NCBI GenBank assembly: GCA_041601945.1
Contig: JBFIHG010000045.1
Span: 1-17,336 of the forward strand
Direction: 5' to 3'
From: JBFJKD01 sp041601945
Lineage (GTDB): Bacteria > Pseudomonadota > Gammaproteobacteria > Pseudomonadales > Porticoccaceae
Length of the DNA stretch: 17,336 nucleotides
Each line of letters begins with the position of its first letter. Position 1 is the stretch's first letter. Position numbers and translations under genes: made by a program. Under the pieces are notes generated by a model. The model was given only the letters and a program-made list of their open reading frames with translations, was not told the DNA's origin and searched no databases. This document shows positions 7,094 to 14,662 of the stretch, in pieces.

Positions 7094-8355
7094 GATCCTT
7101 CATGATTAAGAAAATTTATCACTACTTTTTCCTCGCTACTTTGCCCCTGTTGATTACAGGATGCGGTCCATCCGCAAAGGACGACGACGTAGCTAGCGAA
7201 CAGCATGGCGAGGTCGAAGTACCAGCGCCTGACAAGGGCCCGCACGGAGGACGTCTCCTCACCGACGGGCCATTTACTGTTGAGCTGGCGATTTTTGAGA
7301 CAGGCGTACCGCCTGAATACCGAGCCTGGGCAACTTATAAAGGTGAGGCGTTATCACCGGATGAGATTCAGCTAAGCGTCGCGCTGACCAGGCTGGATGG
7401 CGAGCAAAATACTTTTCACTTTTCACCCCAGGAAGATTTTCTGCGCGGCGATGGCGTCGTTACCGAACCGCATTCCTTCGACGTGGCAGTCGTTGCCGAC
7501 CATGCGGGCGCGACCTATGGGTGGGCGTACGAAAGCTACGAAGGTCGCGTAACCATAACGGAGTCCAGCGCGCAGGGCGCGCACATTGTCGTGGAGACAG
7601 CCGGTCCCCGTGTGATTCACGATTTACTGCCGTTGTACGGGCGGGTGGTGGTCAATCCGGACGCGGTGCGCGAACTGCGTGCGCGTTTTGCCGGCGAGGT
7701 CAAGTCCGTCAGTGTTGCGGTGGGCGACGTGGTGCAGGCGGGCGATCTGTTAGCGCGGGTCGAGTCGAATGATTCCTTGCAGGTCTATTCTGTCACCGCG
7801 CCGATTGCTGGCACAGTCACCGCGCGCCTGACCAACCCTGGTCAGCAGGTGGGCGATGCAACCTTGTTCAGAATCAGCGACCTCACTCAGCTGTGGGTGG
7901 AGCTGTCAGTTTTTCCACGAGATATTGGCCGCATTCGGATCGATCAAACGGTGCGCTTGCACAGCCCGGACAACACCCTTGGCACCATGGGCAACATCGT
8001 GCGTATCGCGCCGACTGGTGGCGATGGCGGTCAGGCGATACGGGTCTGGGTGGCGTTTGACAACAGTAATATTAAATGGACACCGGGGTTGTACGTGAAC
8101 GCCGACGTGAAGACCGGTGGGGAAGAAGTACCCCTCGCGGTGCGTGTCTCTGGCCTGCAGGCATTTCGGGATTTCACGGTGGTATTTGAACGCGTGGGAG
8201 AAACCTACGAGGTGCGGATGCTCGAACTCGGACGTAGCGATGGGGACTTCGTCGAAGTGCTGGGTGGTCTGAAACCCGGCGCGGAGTATGTCAGCGGCAA
8301 CAGTTATCTGATCAAGGCCGACATCGAAAAATCAGGGGCCAGCCATGATCATTGA
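7090..8355 (+). CDS. czcB: CzcB-type periplasmic adaptor (membrane fusion) lipoprotein
   Basis: A 421-residue adaptor that joins the RND pump to the outer-membrane duct. LITGC (Cys25) is a lipobox, so it is probably a lipoprotein. The N-terminal region holds HGEVEVPAPDKGPHGGRLL (39-57), the His-containing segment typical of heavy-metal adaptors, followed by IFETGVPPEYRAW. Next come the barrel-sandwich and lipoyl halves (GEVKSVSVAVGDVVQAGDLLARV, about 200-222; TAPIAGTVTARLTNPGQQVGD), the beta-barrel region and a membrane-proximal domain. The C-terminus ends in SHDH. The start at 7090 overlaps the czcC stop; ATG at 7102 is an equally possible start and keeps the lipobox. It overlaps czcA by 11 bases. 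Family and role are secure; metal binding by the N-terminal segment is inferred. Confidence 0.9.
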   Translation: MRSFMIKKIYHYFFLATLPLLITGCGPSAKDDDVASEQHGEVEVPAPDKGPHGGRLLTDGPFTVELAIFETGVPPEYRAWATYKGEALSPDEIQLSVALTRLDGEQNTFHFSPQEDFLRGDGVVTEPHSFDVAVVADHAGATYGWAYESYEGRVTITESSAQGAHIVVETAGPRVIHDLLPLYGRVVVNPDAVRELRARFAGEVKSVSVAVGDVVQAGDLLARVESNDSLQVYSVTAPIAGTVTARLTNPGQQVGDATLFRISDLTQLWVELSVFPRDIGRIRIDQTVRLHSPDNTLGTMGNIVRIAPTGGDGGQAIRVWVAFDNSNIKWTPGLYVNADVKTGGEEVPLAVRVSGLQAFRDFTVVFERVGETYEVRMLELGRSDGDFVEVLGGLKPGAEYVSGNSYLIKADIEKSGASHDH

Positions 8356-11300
8356 ACCACTGCTGCGCTTTTCTATCCGGCGGCGCGGGCTGATGCTAGT
8401 ACTGGTGTGCGCATTTGCCGGACTCGGCGTGTGGAGCTTTCAGCATCTGCCGATTGATGCAGTGCCGGATATCACCAACGTGCAGGTACAGATTAACACC
8501 GAGGCGCCCGGTTACACGCCGCTGGAAGCCGAGCAACGCGTTACGTTTACTGTGGAAACTGCCATGTCCGGGTTGCCGCAGTTGCAGTACACCCGCTCAG
8601 TGTCGCGTTACGGATTGTCCCAGGTGACGGTGGTGTTTGCGGATGGCACAGATATATATTTCGCGCGACAGCTTATTTCAGAACGGTTGCAGGCTTTGAA
8701 ATCTCAACTGCCGCCAGGCCTTGAGCCACGCCTTGGTCCGATTGCCACCGGCCTCGGCGAAATATTTATGTGGACGGTGGTCGCGCAACCGGGGGTAAGC
8801 AATGCAGATGGTTCGCCCATCACGCCAACCGATCTACGCCAGGCGCAGGACTGGATATTGCGCCCGCTGCTGTTACAGGTGCCGGGAGTGGTAGAAGTTA
8901 ACAGTATTGGGGGTTACAGCAGGCAATTCCAGATTCTGCCTGATCCGCGCCGACTACTGGCCTTTGGTGTGGGTTTCGACGATCTGGTGCGCGCCGTATT
9001 GGCTAACAACGACAACCGAGGTGCCGGGTACATCGAGCGCAATGGCCAGCAGCAATTGATCAGAGTGCCCGGACAGGCCGCCAACCTGGACGACCTGTCG
9101 CACATCGTGGTGGGCGAGCGCGACGGCGTCCCGGTGCGCGTGCGCGATGTCGCGGAAGTAGGTATTGGCGCGGAATTACGCACCGGCGCAGCCACGCAGA
9201 ACGGTGAGGAAGTGGTGCTCGGGACGGTATTTATGCTGATGGGGGAGAATAGTCGAATCGTCTCCAAAGCGGTCGCGGCAAAGCTGGAAGACGCCCAGCG
9301 CAGCCTGCCGCCGGGCATTACTGTCAACGTGGTTTATGACCGCACAACGCTGGTTGAGAAGACGTTGGCGACCGTCGAGAAAAACTTGCTGGAAGGCGCG
9401 CTGCTGGTGATCGCGGTGCTGTTCCTGTTATTGGGAAATATTCGCGCGGCACTTGTTACCGCGGCGGTGATCCCCCTGGCGATGTTGTTTACTTTTACCG
9501 GTATGGTGCGCTCCGGCACCTCGGCCAATTTGATGAGCCTGGGCGCTCTCGACTTCGGATTGATCGTGGACGGCGCGGTAATTATTGTCGAAAACTGTTT
9601 GCGTCGACTTGGCATCGCGACTTCGGGGGGCAGGATGCTCAACGAACAGGAGCGGTTCGAAGTGGTGTTTGCCGCCACCAACGAGGTGATCCGGCCAGCT
9701 TTATTTGGCGTCGGTATTATTACTGCGGTATACATTCCGATCTTTGCCCTTACGGGAGTCGAGGGCAAAATGTTTCACCCCATGGCGATCACGGTCGTCA
9801 CTGCCCTTAGCGCTGCGTTGTTGTTGTCGCTGACCTTCGTGCCAGCCGCTATCGCATTATGGTTCGGTGGGCCGGTAGAGGAACGTGATAATGCGCTGAT
9901 GGGTTGGGCGCGCCGCATATACGCGCCGTGCCTGGCGCTGGCGCTGCGCCGCAGCGTCCCCGTGCTCGGCCTGACGCTGCTGCTGGTGGTCGGTTGCGGG
10001 TGGCTGGCCACGCGCATGGGCTCGGAGTTTATTCCCAGTCTCGACGAGGGCGATGTAGCCCTGCACGCTCTGCGCATTCCCGGCACCAGTCTCAGTCAGG
10101 CGGTGCAGATGCAGAGCCAACTGGAGGCTACGCTTAAGCAATTACCCGAAGTGGAGCGCACTTTCGCCAAGCTGGGCACTGCGGAAATCGCTACCGATCC
10201 GATGCCGCCCAACGTTGCGGATACCTTCGTTATCCTCAAAAACCGTAAAGACTGGCCGGACCCCGGTAAGCCCAAAAGCGAAGTGGTGAAAGAGATGGAG
10301 CGTCTCGCAGCAAAGGTGCCGGGTAATAATTACGAGTTCACGCAACCCATTCAGATGCGCTTCAACGAGCTGATTTCAGGTGTGCGCTCCGATGTCGCCG
10401 TCAAGGTGTATGGCGATGATCTTGCTACGCTGACCCGGGTCGCGGAACAGATAGAGGTGCTGCTGGAAACAGTGCCCGGCGCGGCGGACGTCAAAACCGA
10501 ACAGACTACCGGCCTGCCCATTCTCACGGTCACGCCGCAACGTGAAGCGTTGGCACGCTACGGGCTCGACGTGGCCACCGTTCAGGACCTGGTGGCGACT
10601 GCCTATGGGGGCCAGAGCGCCGGAATTATTTACGAGGGTGATCGCCGTAGCGATATCGTGGTGCGGTTGCCTGAAGCGTTACGTACTGATCCGGACGGTA
10701 TCTTACGGTTGCCCATCCACTTACCGGGCGGCGGTTATATTCCACTGGGCGAAGTGGCACGCATGGATCTCGGCGTCGGTCCCAACGCGATCAACCGCGA
10801 ACAGGGCAAGCGCCGTGTGGTGGTAACCGCCAATGTGCGCGAGCGCGATCTCGGATCTTTTATCGCCGAGGTGCAGGATAAAATGCGCACTCAACTAACC
10901 GTGCCGCCCGGTTACTGGCTCGCTTACGGAGGAACCTTCGAACAGTTGCAATCCGCGTCCAGACGTTTATCCGTGGTGGTGCCGGTGACGCTGGCGCTGA
11001 TTCTCGGTTTATTATTACTGGCATTCGGTTCCCTGCGCGATGCATTGGTTATTTTTAGTGGTGTCCCACTTGCGCTGACCGGGGGCGTGCTGGCGCTATG
11101 GTTCAGGGATATTCCGCTGTCGATTTCGGCTGGCGTGGGGTTTATCGCTCTGTCCGGTATAGCGGTACTCAACGGTCTGGTGATGGTGAGCTTTATCCGT
11201 CGCCTGCGTGAGGAAGGTTACTCTCTGGAGGACGCCATCACGGAGGGTGCGCTGACGCGGTTGCGACCCGTGCTGATGACCGCGTTAGTAGCGGGTCTTG

Positions 11301-11482
11301 GCTTCGTGCCGATGGCGATTAACATCGGCATTGGCAGCGAAGTACAGCGCCCGCTGGCTACCGTGGTAGTCGGTGGAATTATCTCCTCGACGCTGCTCAC
11401 TTTGTTGGTGCTTCCCGGGCTATATCGTCTCGCCTGGCGTGCGTCATCGCCGCAAATGGTATCTGAGCGCAGTCCAATTTAG
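8345..11482 (+). CDS. czcA: CzcA-type heavy-metal RND efflux pump
   Basis: A 1045-residue inner-membrane proton antiporter, the normal full length for heavy-metal-efflux RND pumps. The opening (RFSIRRRGL, then LPIDAVPDITNVQVQI) is family-typical. The fourth helix carries DFGLIVDGAVIIVEN with D403, D409 and E416, the acidic triad of the Zn/Co/Cd class (HME1), unlike the Cu/Ag pumps. The porter and docking domains include NRKDWPDP and GVRSDVAVKVYGDD. Twelve transmembrane helices are expected: one at about 13-33, five between about 350 and 500, and a matching six near 535-555 and 880-1030. AGGGG lies six bases before the ATG, and the start overlaps czcB by 11 bases. The metal class follows from the motif; the exact metal is inferred. 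No clear intrinsic terminator follows. Confidence 0.94.
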   Translation: MIIEPLLRFSIRRRGLMLVLVCAFAGLGVWSFQHLPIDAVPDITNVQVQINTEAPGYTPLEAEQRVTFTVETAMSGLPQLQYTRSVSRYGLSQVTVVFADGTDIYFARQLISERLQALKSQLPPGLEPRLGPIATGLGEIFMWTVVAQPGVSNADGSPITPTDLRQAQDWILRPLLLQVPGVVEVNSIGGYSRQFQILPDPRRLLAFGVGFDDLVRAVLANNDNRGAGYIERNGQQQLIRVPGQAANLDDLSHIVVGERDGVPVRVRDVAEVGIGAELRTGAATQNGEEVVLGTVFMLMGENSRIVSKAVAAKLEDAQRSLPPGITVNVVYDRTTLVEKTLATVEKNLLEGALLVIAVLFLLLGNIRAALVTAAVIPLAMLFTFTGMVRSGTSANLMSLGALDFGLIVDGAVIIVENCLRRLGIATSGGRMLNEQERFEVVFAATNEVIRPALFGVGIITAVYIPIFALTGVEGKMFHPMAITVVTALSAALLLSLTFVPAAIALWFGGPVEERDNALMGWARRIYAPCLALALRRSVPVLGLTLLLVVGCGWLATRMGSEFIPSLDEGDVALHALRIPGTSLSQAVQMQSQLEATLKQLPEVERTFAKLGTAEIATDPMPPNVADTFVILKNRKDWPDPGKPKSEVVKEMERLAAKVPGNNYEFTQPIQMRFNELISGVRSDVAVKVYGDDLATLTRVAEQIEVLLETVPGAADVKTEQTTGLPILTVTPQREALARYGLDVATVQDLVATAYGGQSAGIIYEGDRRSDIVVRLPEALRTDPDGILRLPIHLPGGGYIPLGEVARMDLGVGPNAINREQGKRRVVVTANVRERDLGSFIAEVQDKMRTQLTVPPGYWLAYGGTFEQLQSASRRLSVVVPVTLALILGLLLLAFGSLRDALVIFSGVPLALTGGVLALWFRDIPLSISAGVGFIALSGIAVLNGLVMVSFIRRLREEGYSLEDAITEGALTRLRPVLMTALVAGLGFVPMAINIGIGSEVQRPLATVVVGGIISSTLLTLLVLPGLYRLAWRASSPQMVSERSPI

Positions 11483-11927
11483 CGCCGTCGCAACAGGCAT
11501 CCACCACGTTTTCAGATGGAGGCTGGTGGGTGCTCCAGCGTGGGTTGTGGGCGTTGCGAGCGATCTTCGTTGCGGCTTTGCTTATAAAATTCCGGAATAG
11601 TTATCCATCGGCTCGACAGATGTTTTAGTTACGGGTTTGCAGGTCTGGTAGACCAGAAAAATAATTTTTAGCGTCTTGCGCACTGTAATGGCGCATCGAT
11701 GACCTGGTCAGAAGTTCGATGGTGCGCCATTGTTGTGCTCCTTCAGGCGTGTCGAAAACCCAGTTCTGCCCCTCCTTCGCGAACTGATATTCCAAAAACC
11801 CCCTTTTATTTAAGCTGTTTTCAGCCTTCTTGTTTTGCAATGTTGTTGTTTGGCACGGATATTGAAAAGAAAATATTTAAGTAAAGATATTTTGCAGCAA
11901 TCTGCAGTTGGCCGAAGGAGTATCACG
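11483..11927. other. Gene-poor gap after czcA
   Basis: This 445-base stretch contains no convincing gene apart from a doubtful minus-strand ORF (11625-11840). It becomes AT-rich from about 11800. TTGAAA (11862-11867) and GATATT (11886-11891), 18 bases apart, form a possible weak promoter reading toward the broken leader ORF and the barrel gene. No terminator with a proper U-tract is visible after czcA. Confidence 0.5.
11625..11840 (-). CDS. Doubtful 71-residue hypothetical protein or gene remnant
   Basis: A 71-codon minus-strand frame whose only start is a TTG with no ribosome site; an in-frame TAA lies 51 bases further upstream. The predicted protein is soluble, with a protein-like mix of residues (FLEYQFAKEGQNW, then AQQWRTIELL, and KNYFSGLPDLQ at the end). 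I do not recognise a family. It does not overlap any gene on the other strand, so it is not a shadow, but the missing start signals suggest the 3' remnant of a lost gene or a chance ORF. Confidence 0.22.
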   Translation of the reverse strand: MQNKKAENSLNKRGFLEYQFAKEGQNWVFDTPEGAQQWRTIELLTRSSMRHYSAQDAKNYFSGLPDLQTRN

Positions 11928-12014
11928 ATGCCCGTATTAAAAACAATGATTACGGTAATGGTAATAACTTTGTAGCCATTTGTTTCGGCAGCAGGTGCAG
12001 AGAAAATAGTTTGA
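11928..12014 (+). pseudogene. Broken leader of a secreted protein, interrupted by an in-frame TAG
   Basis: AAGGAG (11915-11920) sits seven bases before an ATG that opens MPVLKTMITVMVITL, then TAG (11973-11975). The same frame continues PFVSAAGAEKIV to a TGA at 12012. Read through the stop, this is a model signal peptide: a Lys near the start, a 10-residue hydrophobic core and an SAAGA cleavage region, followed by only a few mature residues. A strong ribosome site before a gene that ends at once suggests the decayed start of a periplasmic protein gene whose body has been deleted. A 15-residue leader peptide that really ends at the TAG is the alternative. Confidence 0.4.
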
Positions 12015-12111
12015 TTGAAAGCGCAAGCAGCCTCGTGTGGAGACGTTAAGCGCGCCGATCTGGCGGATTAATTCGCAATTGTCATTAGTTATTACTCGTA
12101 AGGATAGTTTG

Positions 12112-13332
12112 ATGAAAGGCTGCTCACTTCGCCTACTGGTTCCACTATTATTAGCGATGTTCCACGCTGAGTTGTGCGCATCCGAAAATACTGTGTTCGG
12201 TAATATTGGCGATGTGCTTGCTGGTGGCAGTGTGTACGGAGATTTTCGGCTGCGTTTCGAAACGGTGGATCAGGATAATGCGCTGGGGGACGCCGACGCG
12301 CTGACGTTACGCAGTCGCCTGGGCTACAACACCGGCGTATTTAACGGCTTTTCCGCTACCGTCGAATTGGAAGATAGCCGCATCGTGGGCGGAGTGGACG
12401 ATTATTCCGTCGGCCTGACCGGATTTCATCCCGGAGAGTATTCCGTCATTGCTGACCCCGAAACCACGGAGCTGGATCAGGCCTATATTCAGTATAAAAA
12501 CGCGATGGTCAGCCTTAAGTGGGGTCGTCAGGCGGTCAACTACGATGGGCAACGCTTTATTGGTGATGTAGGCTGGCGACAGGATCGGCAAATCTTCGAT
12601 GCGTTCAGTGTCGAAGCGACTCCGGTACAGAATTTAACGTTTAAATATGCATACGTCACTCAGCGTCTGAGCATATTTGCGGAAGATGCCGACATCGACA
12701 CGCGGGATCATTTGTTCAATGCCTCCTATATCTTGCCAGGCGGTACTGTTACCGCATACGCCTATTTGCTGGAGGTAAAGCCCGGCGTTGAAAATGGTTT
12801 GGATACTTACGGTATTAGCCTGAAAGGGACGCTCGCAACGAACGAAAATTTGGCCTTTCCCTACGCGTTAGAGTACGCGACTCAGCATAATAAGAGTGGT
12901 GCCATTGAGTACGACAGCGATTATTATCTAATTGAAGCCGGTGCAACTTTTGCAGGAATCACCGCCAGCCTGGGTTACGAAGTGTTGGGCTCGGACGATG
13001 GCGCCTATGGGTTCGCGACACCACTTGCCACGCTGCATAAATTTAACGGCTGGGCGGATTTGTTTTTGAATACTCCGGCACAAGGGCTGGTTGACCAGTA
13101 TATTTCGGTCAAAGGGGCTGTGGCTGGCGGAACCTGGGCGGTGATTTATCACGAGTTTGAAGCGGACGACGGGTCTGCCACCGTTGATGATATGGGCAAT
13201 GAGTGGAATCTTGTCTACAGCAGAGAATTTGGTCAGCATTATTCCGCAGGCATTAAATATGCGGCCTACCACGCGGGTGACATTAATGTAGATACCGACA
13301 AGCTATGGCTGTGGGTGGGTTTTACATTCTAA
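12112..13332 (+). CDS. Alginate-export-type outer-membrane beta-barrel (porin)
   Basis: A 406-residue outer-membrane protein. A signal peptide covers residues 1-23 (core LRLLVPLLLAMF, cleavage near LCA|SE). The mature part alternates hydrophobic and polar residues in beta strands and ends in a terminal Phe (WVGFTF), the assembly signal for barrels. VYGDFRLRFETVDQ, then LTLRSRLGYNTG, WGRQAVNYDGQRFIGDVGWRQ and FDAFSVE match my memory of the Alginate_exp family, a group of 16-18 stranded channels not limited to alginate. AAGGA lies seven bases before the ATG at 12112; a longer frame from 12037 adds 25 residues before the signal peptide and is rejected. Substrate unknown. It stands alone, with gaps of about 100 bases to the broken leader and 183 bases to the next gene. 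Confidence 0.8.
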   Translation: MKGCSLRLLVPLLLAMFHAELCASENTVFGNIGDVLAGGSVYGDFRLRFETVDQDNALGDADALTLRSRLGYNTGVFNGFSATVELEDSRIVGGVDDYSVGLTGFHPGEYSVIADPETTELDQAYIQYKNAMVSLKWGRQAVNYDGQRFIGDVGWRQDRQIFDAFSVEATPVQNLTFKYAYVTQRLSIFAEDADIDTRDHLFNASYILPGGTVTAYAYLLEVKPGVENGLDTYGISLKGTLATNENLAFPYALEYATQHNKSGAIEYDSDYYLIEAGATFAGITASLGYEVLGSDDGAYGFATPLATLHKFNGWADLFLNTPAQGLVDQYISVKGAVAGGTWAVIYHEFEADDGSATVDDMGNEWNLVYSREFGQHYSAGIKYAAYHAGDINVDTDKLWLWVGFTF

Positions 13333-13447
13333 CCCGTAGGCCGGTGCAATTGGTCTCTCCAAATAGGCGTTTGGTGGGGTTTGCCCTTTGCCTTATTAAA
13401 GCAGTAACAGTTTCAATTGGTTGCCGCTAAGGGGCGCCCTGAGTCGG

Positions 13448-13476
13448 TTGACAGCTTTTCGGTCGTATGTCTAAAT
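13448..13476 (+). promoter_or_regulatory. Candidate promoter of the zinc-ribbon gene
   Basis: A perfect -35 TTGACA (13448-13453) is followed 17 bases later by a poor -10, CTAAAT (13471-13476). It lies about 40 bases before the zinc-ribbon start. The weak -10 keeps confidence low. Confidence 0.3.
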
Positions 13477-13515
13477 GCGCTGTGAATAACGTATAAGCCA
13501 CACAAGGAGAGTCCG

Positions 13516-13893
13516 ATGCAATGCCCCAAATGTCCCGGTAGTCTGGAAAGTTACACCTTTAATAGCGTGACGGTTAATCGCTGTACGGGGTGCTATGGAC
13601 TGTTTTGTCACCCGGATACGATCGAGCGCATGAAGGGCGTGTGGCTCGCTGAGGCAGTCGTCGATATGGGAAACCCGGAGGTCGGCGCCAAATACGATAA
13701 AATAGGCGACATTGAGTGCCCCGAATGCCATGTCAAAATGGACAAAATTGTCGATGCGGAGCAATCCCATATCTGGATTGAGGCGTGCCCGAGTTGCGCA
13801 AAAATATTCCTCGATGCTGGGGAATTCACCGACCTCAAGTACAACACCATGGTTGACCGCTACCGGGACTGGCTCAAGGGTGCCAGAACCTGA
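13516..13893 (+). CDS. zf-TFIIB zinc-ribbon protein
   Basis: A 125-residue soluble protein with two zinc-ribbon units. The first uses C3/C6 and C23/C26, the second C68/C71 and C91/C94, each as CPxC or CxxC pairs about 20 residues apart. Each is followed by the small helix typical of the zf-TFIIB family; the second ends in FLDAGEF. AAGGAG lies six bases before the ATG, a strong ribosome site. The function of these bacterial proteins is not established; DNA, RNA or protein binding have all been suggested. It is single-gene, with a possible promoter 40 bases upstream and an inverted repeat right after the stop. Eight Cys ligands make it a zinc consumer, but a link to the czc genes is speculative. 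Confidence 0.82.
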   Translation: MQCPKCPGSLESYTFNSVTVNRCTGCYGLFCHPDTIERMKGVWLAEAVVDMGNPEVGAKYDKIGDIECPECHVKMDKIVDAEQSHIWIEACPSCAKIFLDAGEFTDLKYNTMVDRYRDWLKGART

Positions 13894-13898
13894 GTTGA

Positions 13899-13915
13899 TT
13901 ATTTGGCGCAAATAA
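13899..13915 (+). repeat. Perfect inverted repeat just after the zinc-ribbon gene
   Basis: TTATTTG-GCG-CAAATAA is a perfect 7+3+7 inverted repeat starting five bases after the stop codon. No T-tract follows. It may be a protein-binding site or an mRNA end structure. Confidence 0.35.
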
Positions 13916-14131
13916 TAATAACTAAGTAGTCCGTCTGTCGGCGGCTCCGCCCGCCGCGTAACGCCAGAACTGGGGCTCTATGGAGTGCCACTCTGAAGTT
14001 GCCTGTGGGGCTGATACCGGCATTGTCCGTCGCCGGGTTTATCGCTCCTCAACTCTTCCAATGTATTGCAAATAGTTACAGGTATTATTGCCAACGGCCA
14101 TACCACGCAGATGGCAGGTACTGGCTCCTGG

Positions 14132-14158
14132 AAGGGTAACCTGTCCAACCCTTTTTTT
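14132..14158 (+). terminator. Candidate intrinsic terminator
   Basis: AAGGGT (14132-14137) pairs with ACCCTT (14148-14153), a 6-bp stem with a 10-base loop, and runs straight into seven T's (14152-14158). The stem is short, so strength is doubtful. It lies 239 bases after the zinc-ribbon gene and could end that transcript or a small RNA. Confidence 0.4.
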
Positions 14159-14373
14159 GCTGCAGCGATACCACGTATTCAAATCTTGCCGGTAAAGCAC
14201 GGCTCTTCTGGTCTGGCAAAAATTAATGTTTTTGACCAGAGTAACCAAACCGTGCCAATCAGAGAGCGTGAATAACCCGCGGAAGCATCGCCGCACTGTT
14301 TGCCATGTGTGCCAAATTGAATCAGATGGGTGGCGAGGATGAAACAAGATTAGAATTACGGCAAAACTGTGCT

Positions 14374-14411
14374 TATAATCTCCATTTAAACCATTGGTAT
14401 CAATAGATACC
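14374..14411 (+). promoter_or_regulatory. Candidate promoter -10 with downstream operator palindrome
   Basis: A perfect TATAAT (14374-14379) is followed 16 bases later by GGTATC-AATA-GATACC (14396-14411), a perfect 6+4+6 palindrome placed where a repressor would cover the transcription start. The -35 is poor (TTAGAA, 18-base spacer). Transcription from here would give the monooxygenase mRNA a leader of roughly 270 bases. No regulator gene is in the window. Confidence 0.4.
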
Positions 14412-14662
14412 GATTGGTAATGAAAAATTGTCCGCGGGGTATTCTGTCGCCTTCGGCCGAGAGAGTCCTGGGACTGATCTGGCGTGGTGGTGGGCCAGGT
14501 AGCACACGGTGCGCCCTGACGAATCATGTCCGCAGAGTTTACTCACTGTCGTGATGGTGGCACTGGTACGGATCTGCGTGGCCGATGGAGCACCAGATAT
14601 TCTGCTCTTGCCGGTACATCTTGTTATTAACAATGCTTAAATTAATGGAATGGAGTAATTTG

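Larger units (their letters stand above)
13894..14662. other. 769-base gap before the monooxygenase gene
   Basis: No gene is supported here. A 162-codon minus-strand frame (14039-14527) and a 69-codon plus-strand frame (14066-14275) are open, but neither has a ribosome site, recognisable motif or convincing composition. The gap contains a 7-bp inverted repeat at 13899, a GC hairpin at 13939-13956 (CGGCGG/CCGCCG), a terminator-like hairpin at 14132-14158 and a candidate promoter/operator at 14374-14411. A small RNA ending at the 14158 T-run is possible but unproven. Confidence 0.5.

Noticed and set aside
7411..7426. ColR-box-like CTTTTCACTTTTCACC inside czcB
   Set aside because: It is inside coding sequence, lacks the upstream half of the consensus and is explained by the codons for the local protein.
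11644..11657. TCTGG/CCAGA hairpin followed by an A/T run after czcA, as a terminator
   Set aside because: Five-bp stem, and the bases right after it on the plus strand are A's rather than T's; too weak, and 160 bases from the czcA stop.
14066..14275. 69-codon plus-strand frame
   Set aside because: TTG start without ribosome site, spans the terminator-like hairpin, and matches nothing I recognise.
14039..14527. 162-codon minus-strand frame in the gap before the monooxygenase
   Set aside because: No ribosome site, no recognisable domain, and a composition rich in Arg, Thr, Cys and Trp typical of chance frames.
14553..14639. 28-codon hydrophobic ORF just before the monooxygenase, as a leader peptide
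   Set aside because: No ribosome site and nothing to separate it from a chance frame.
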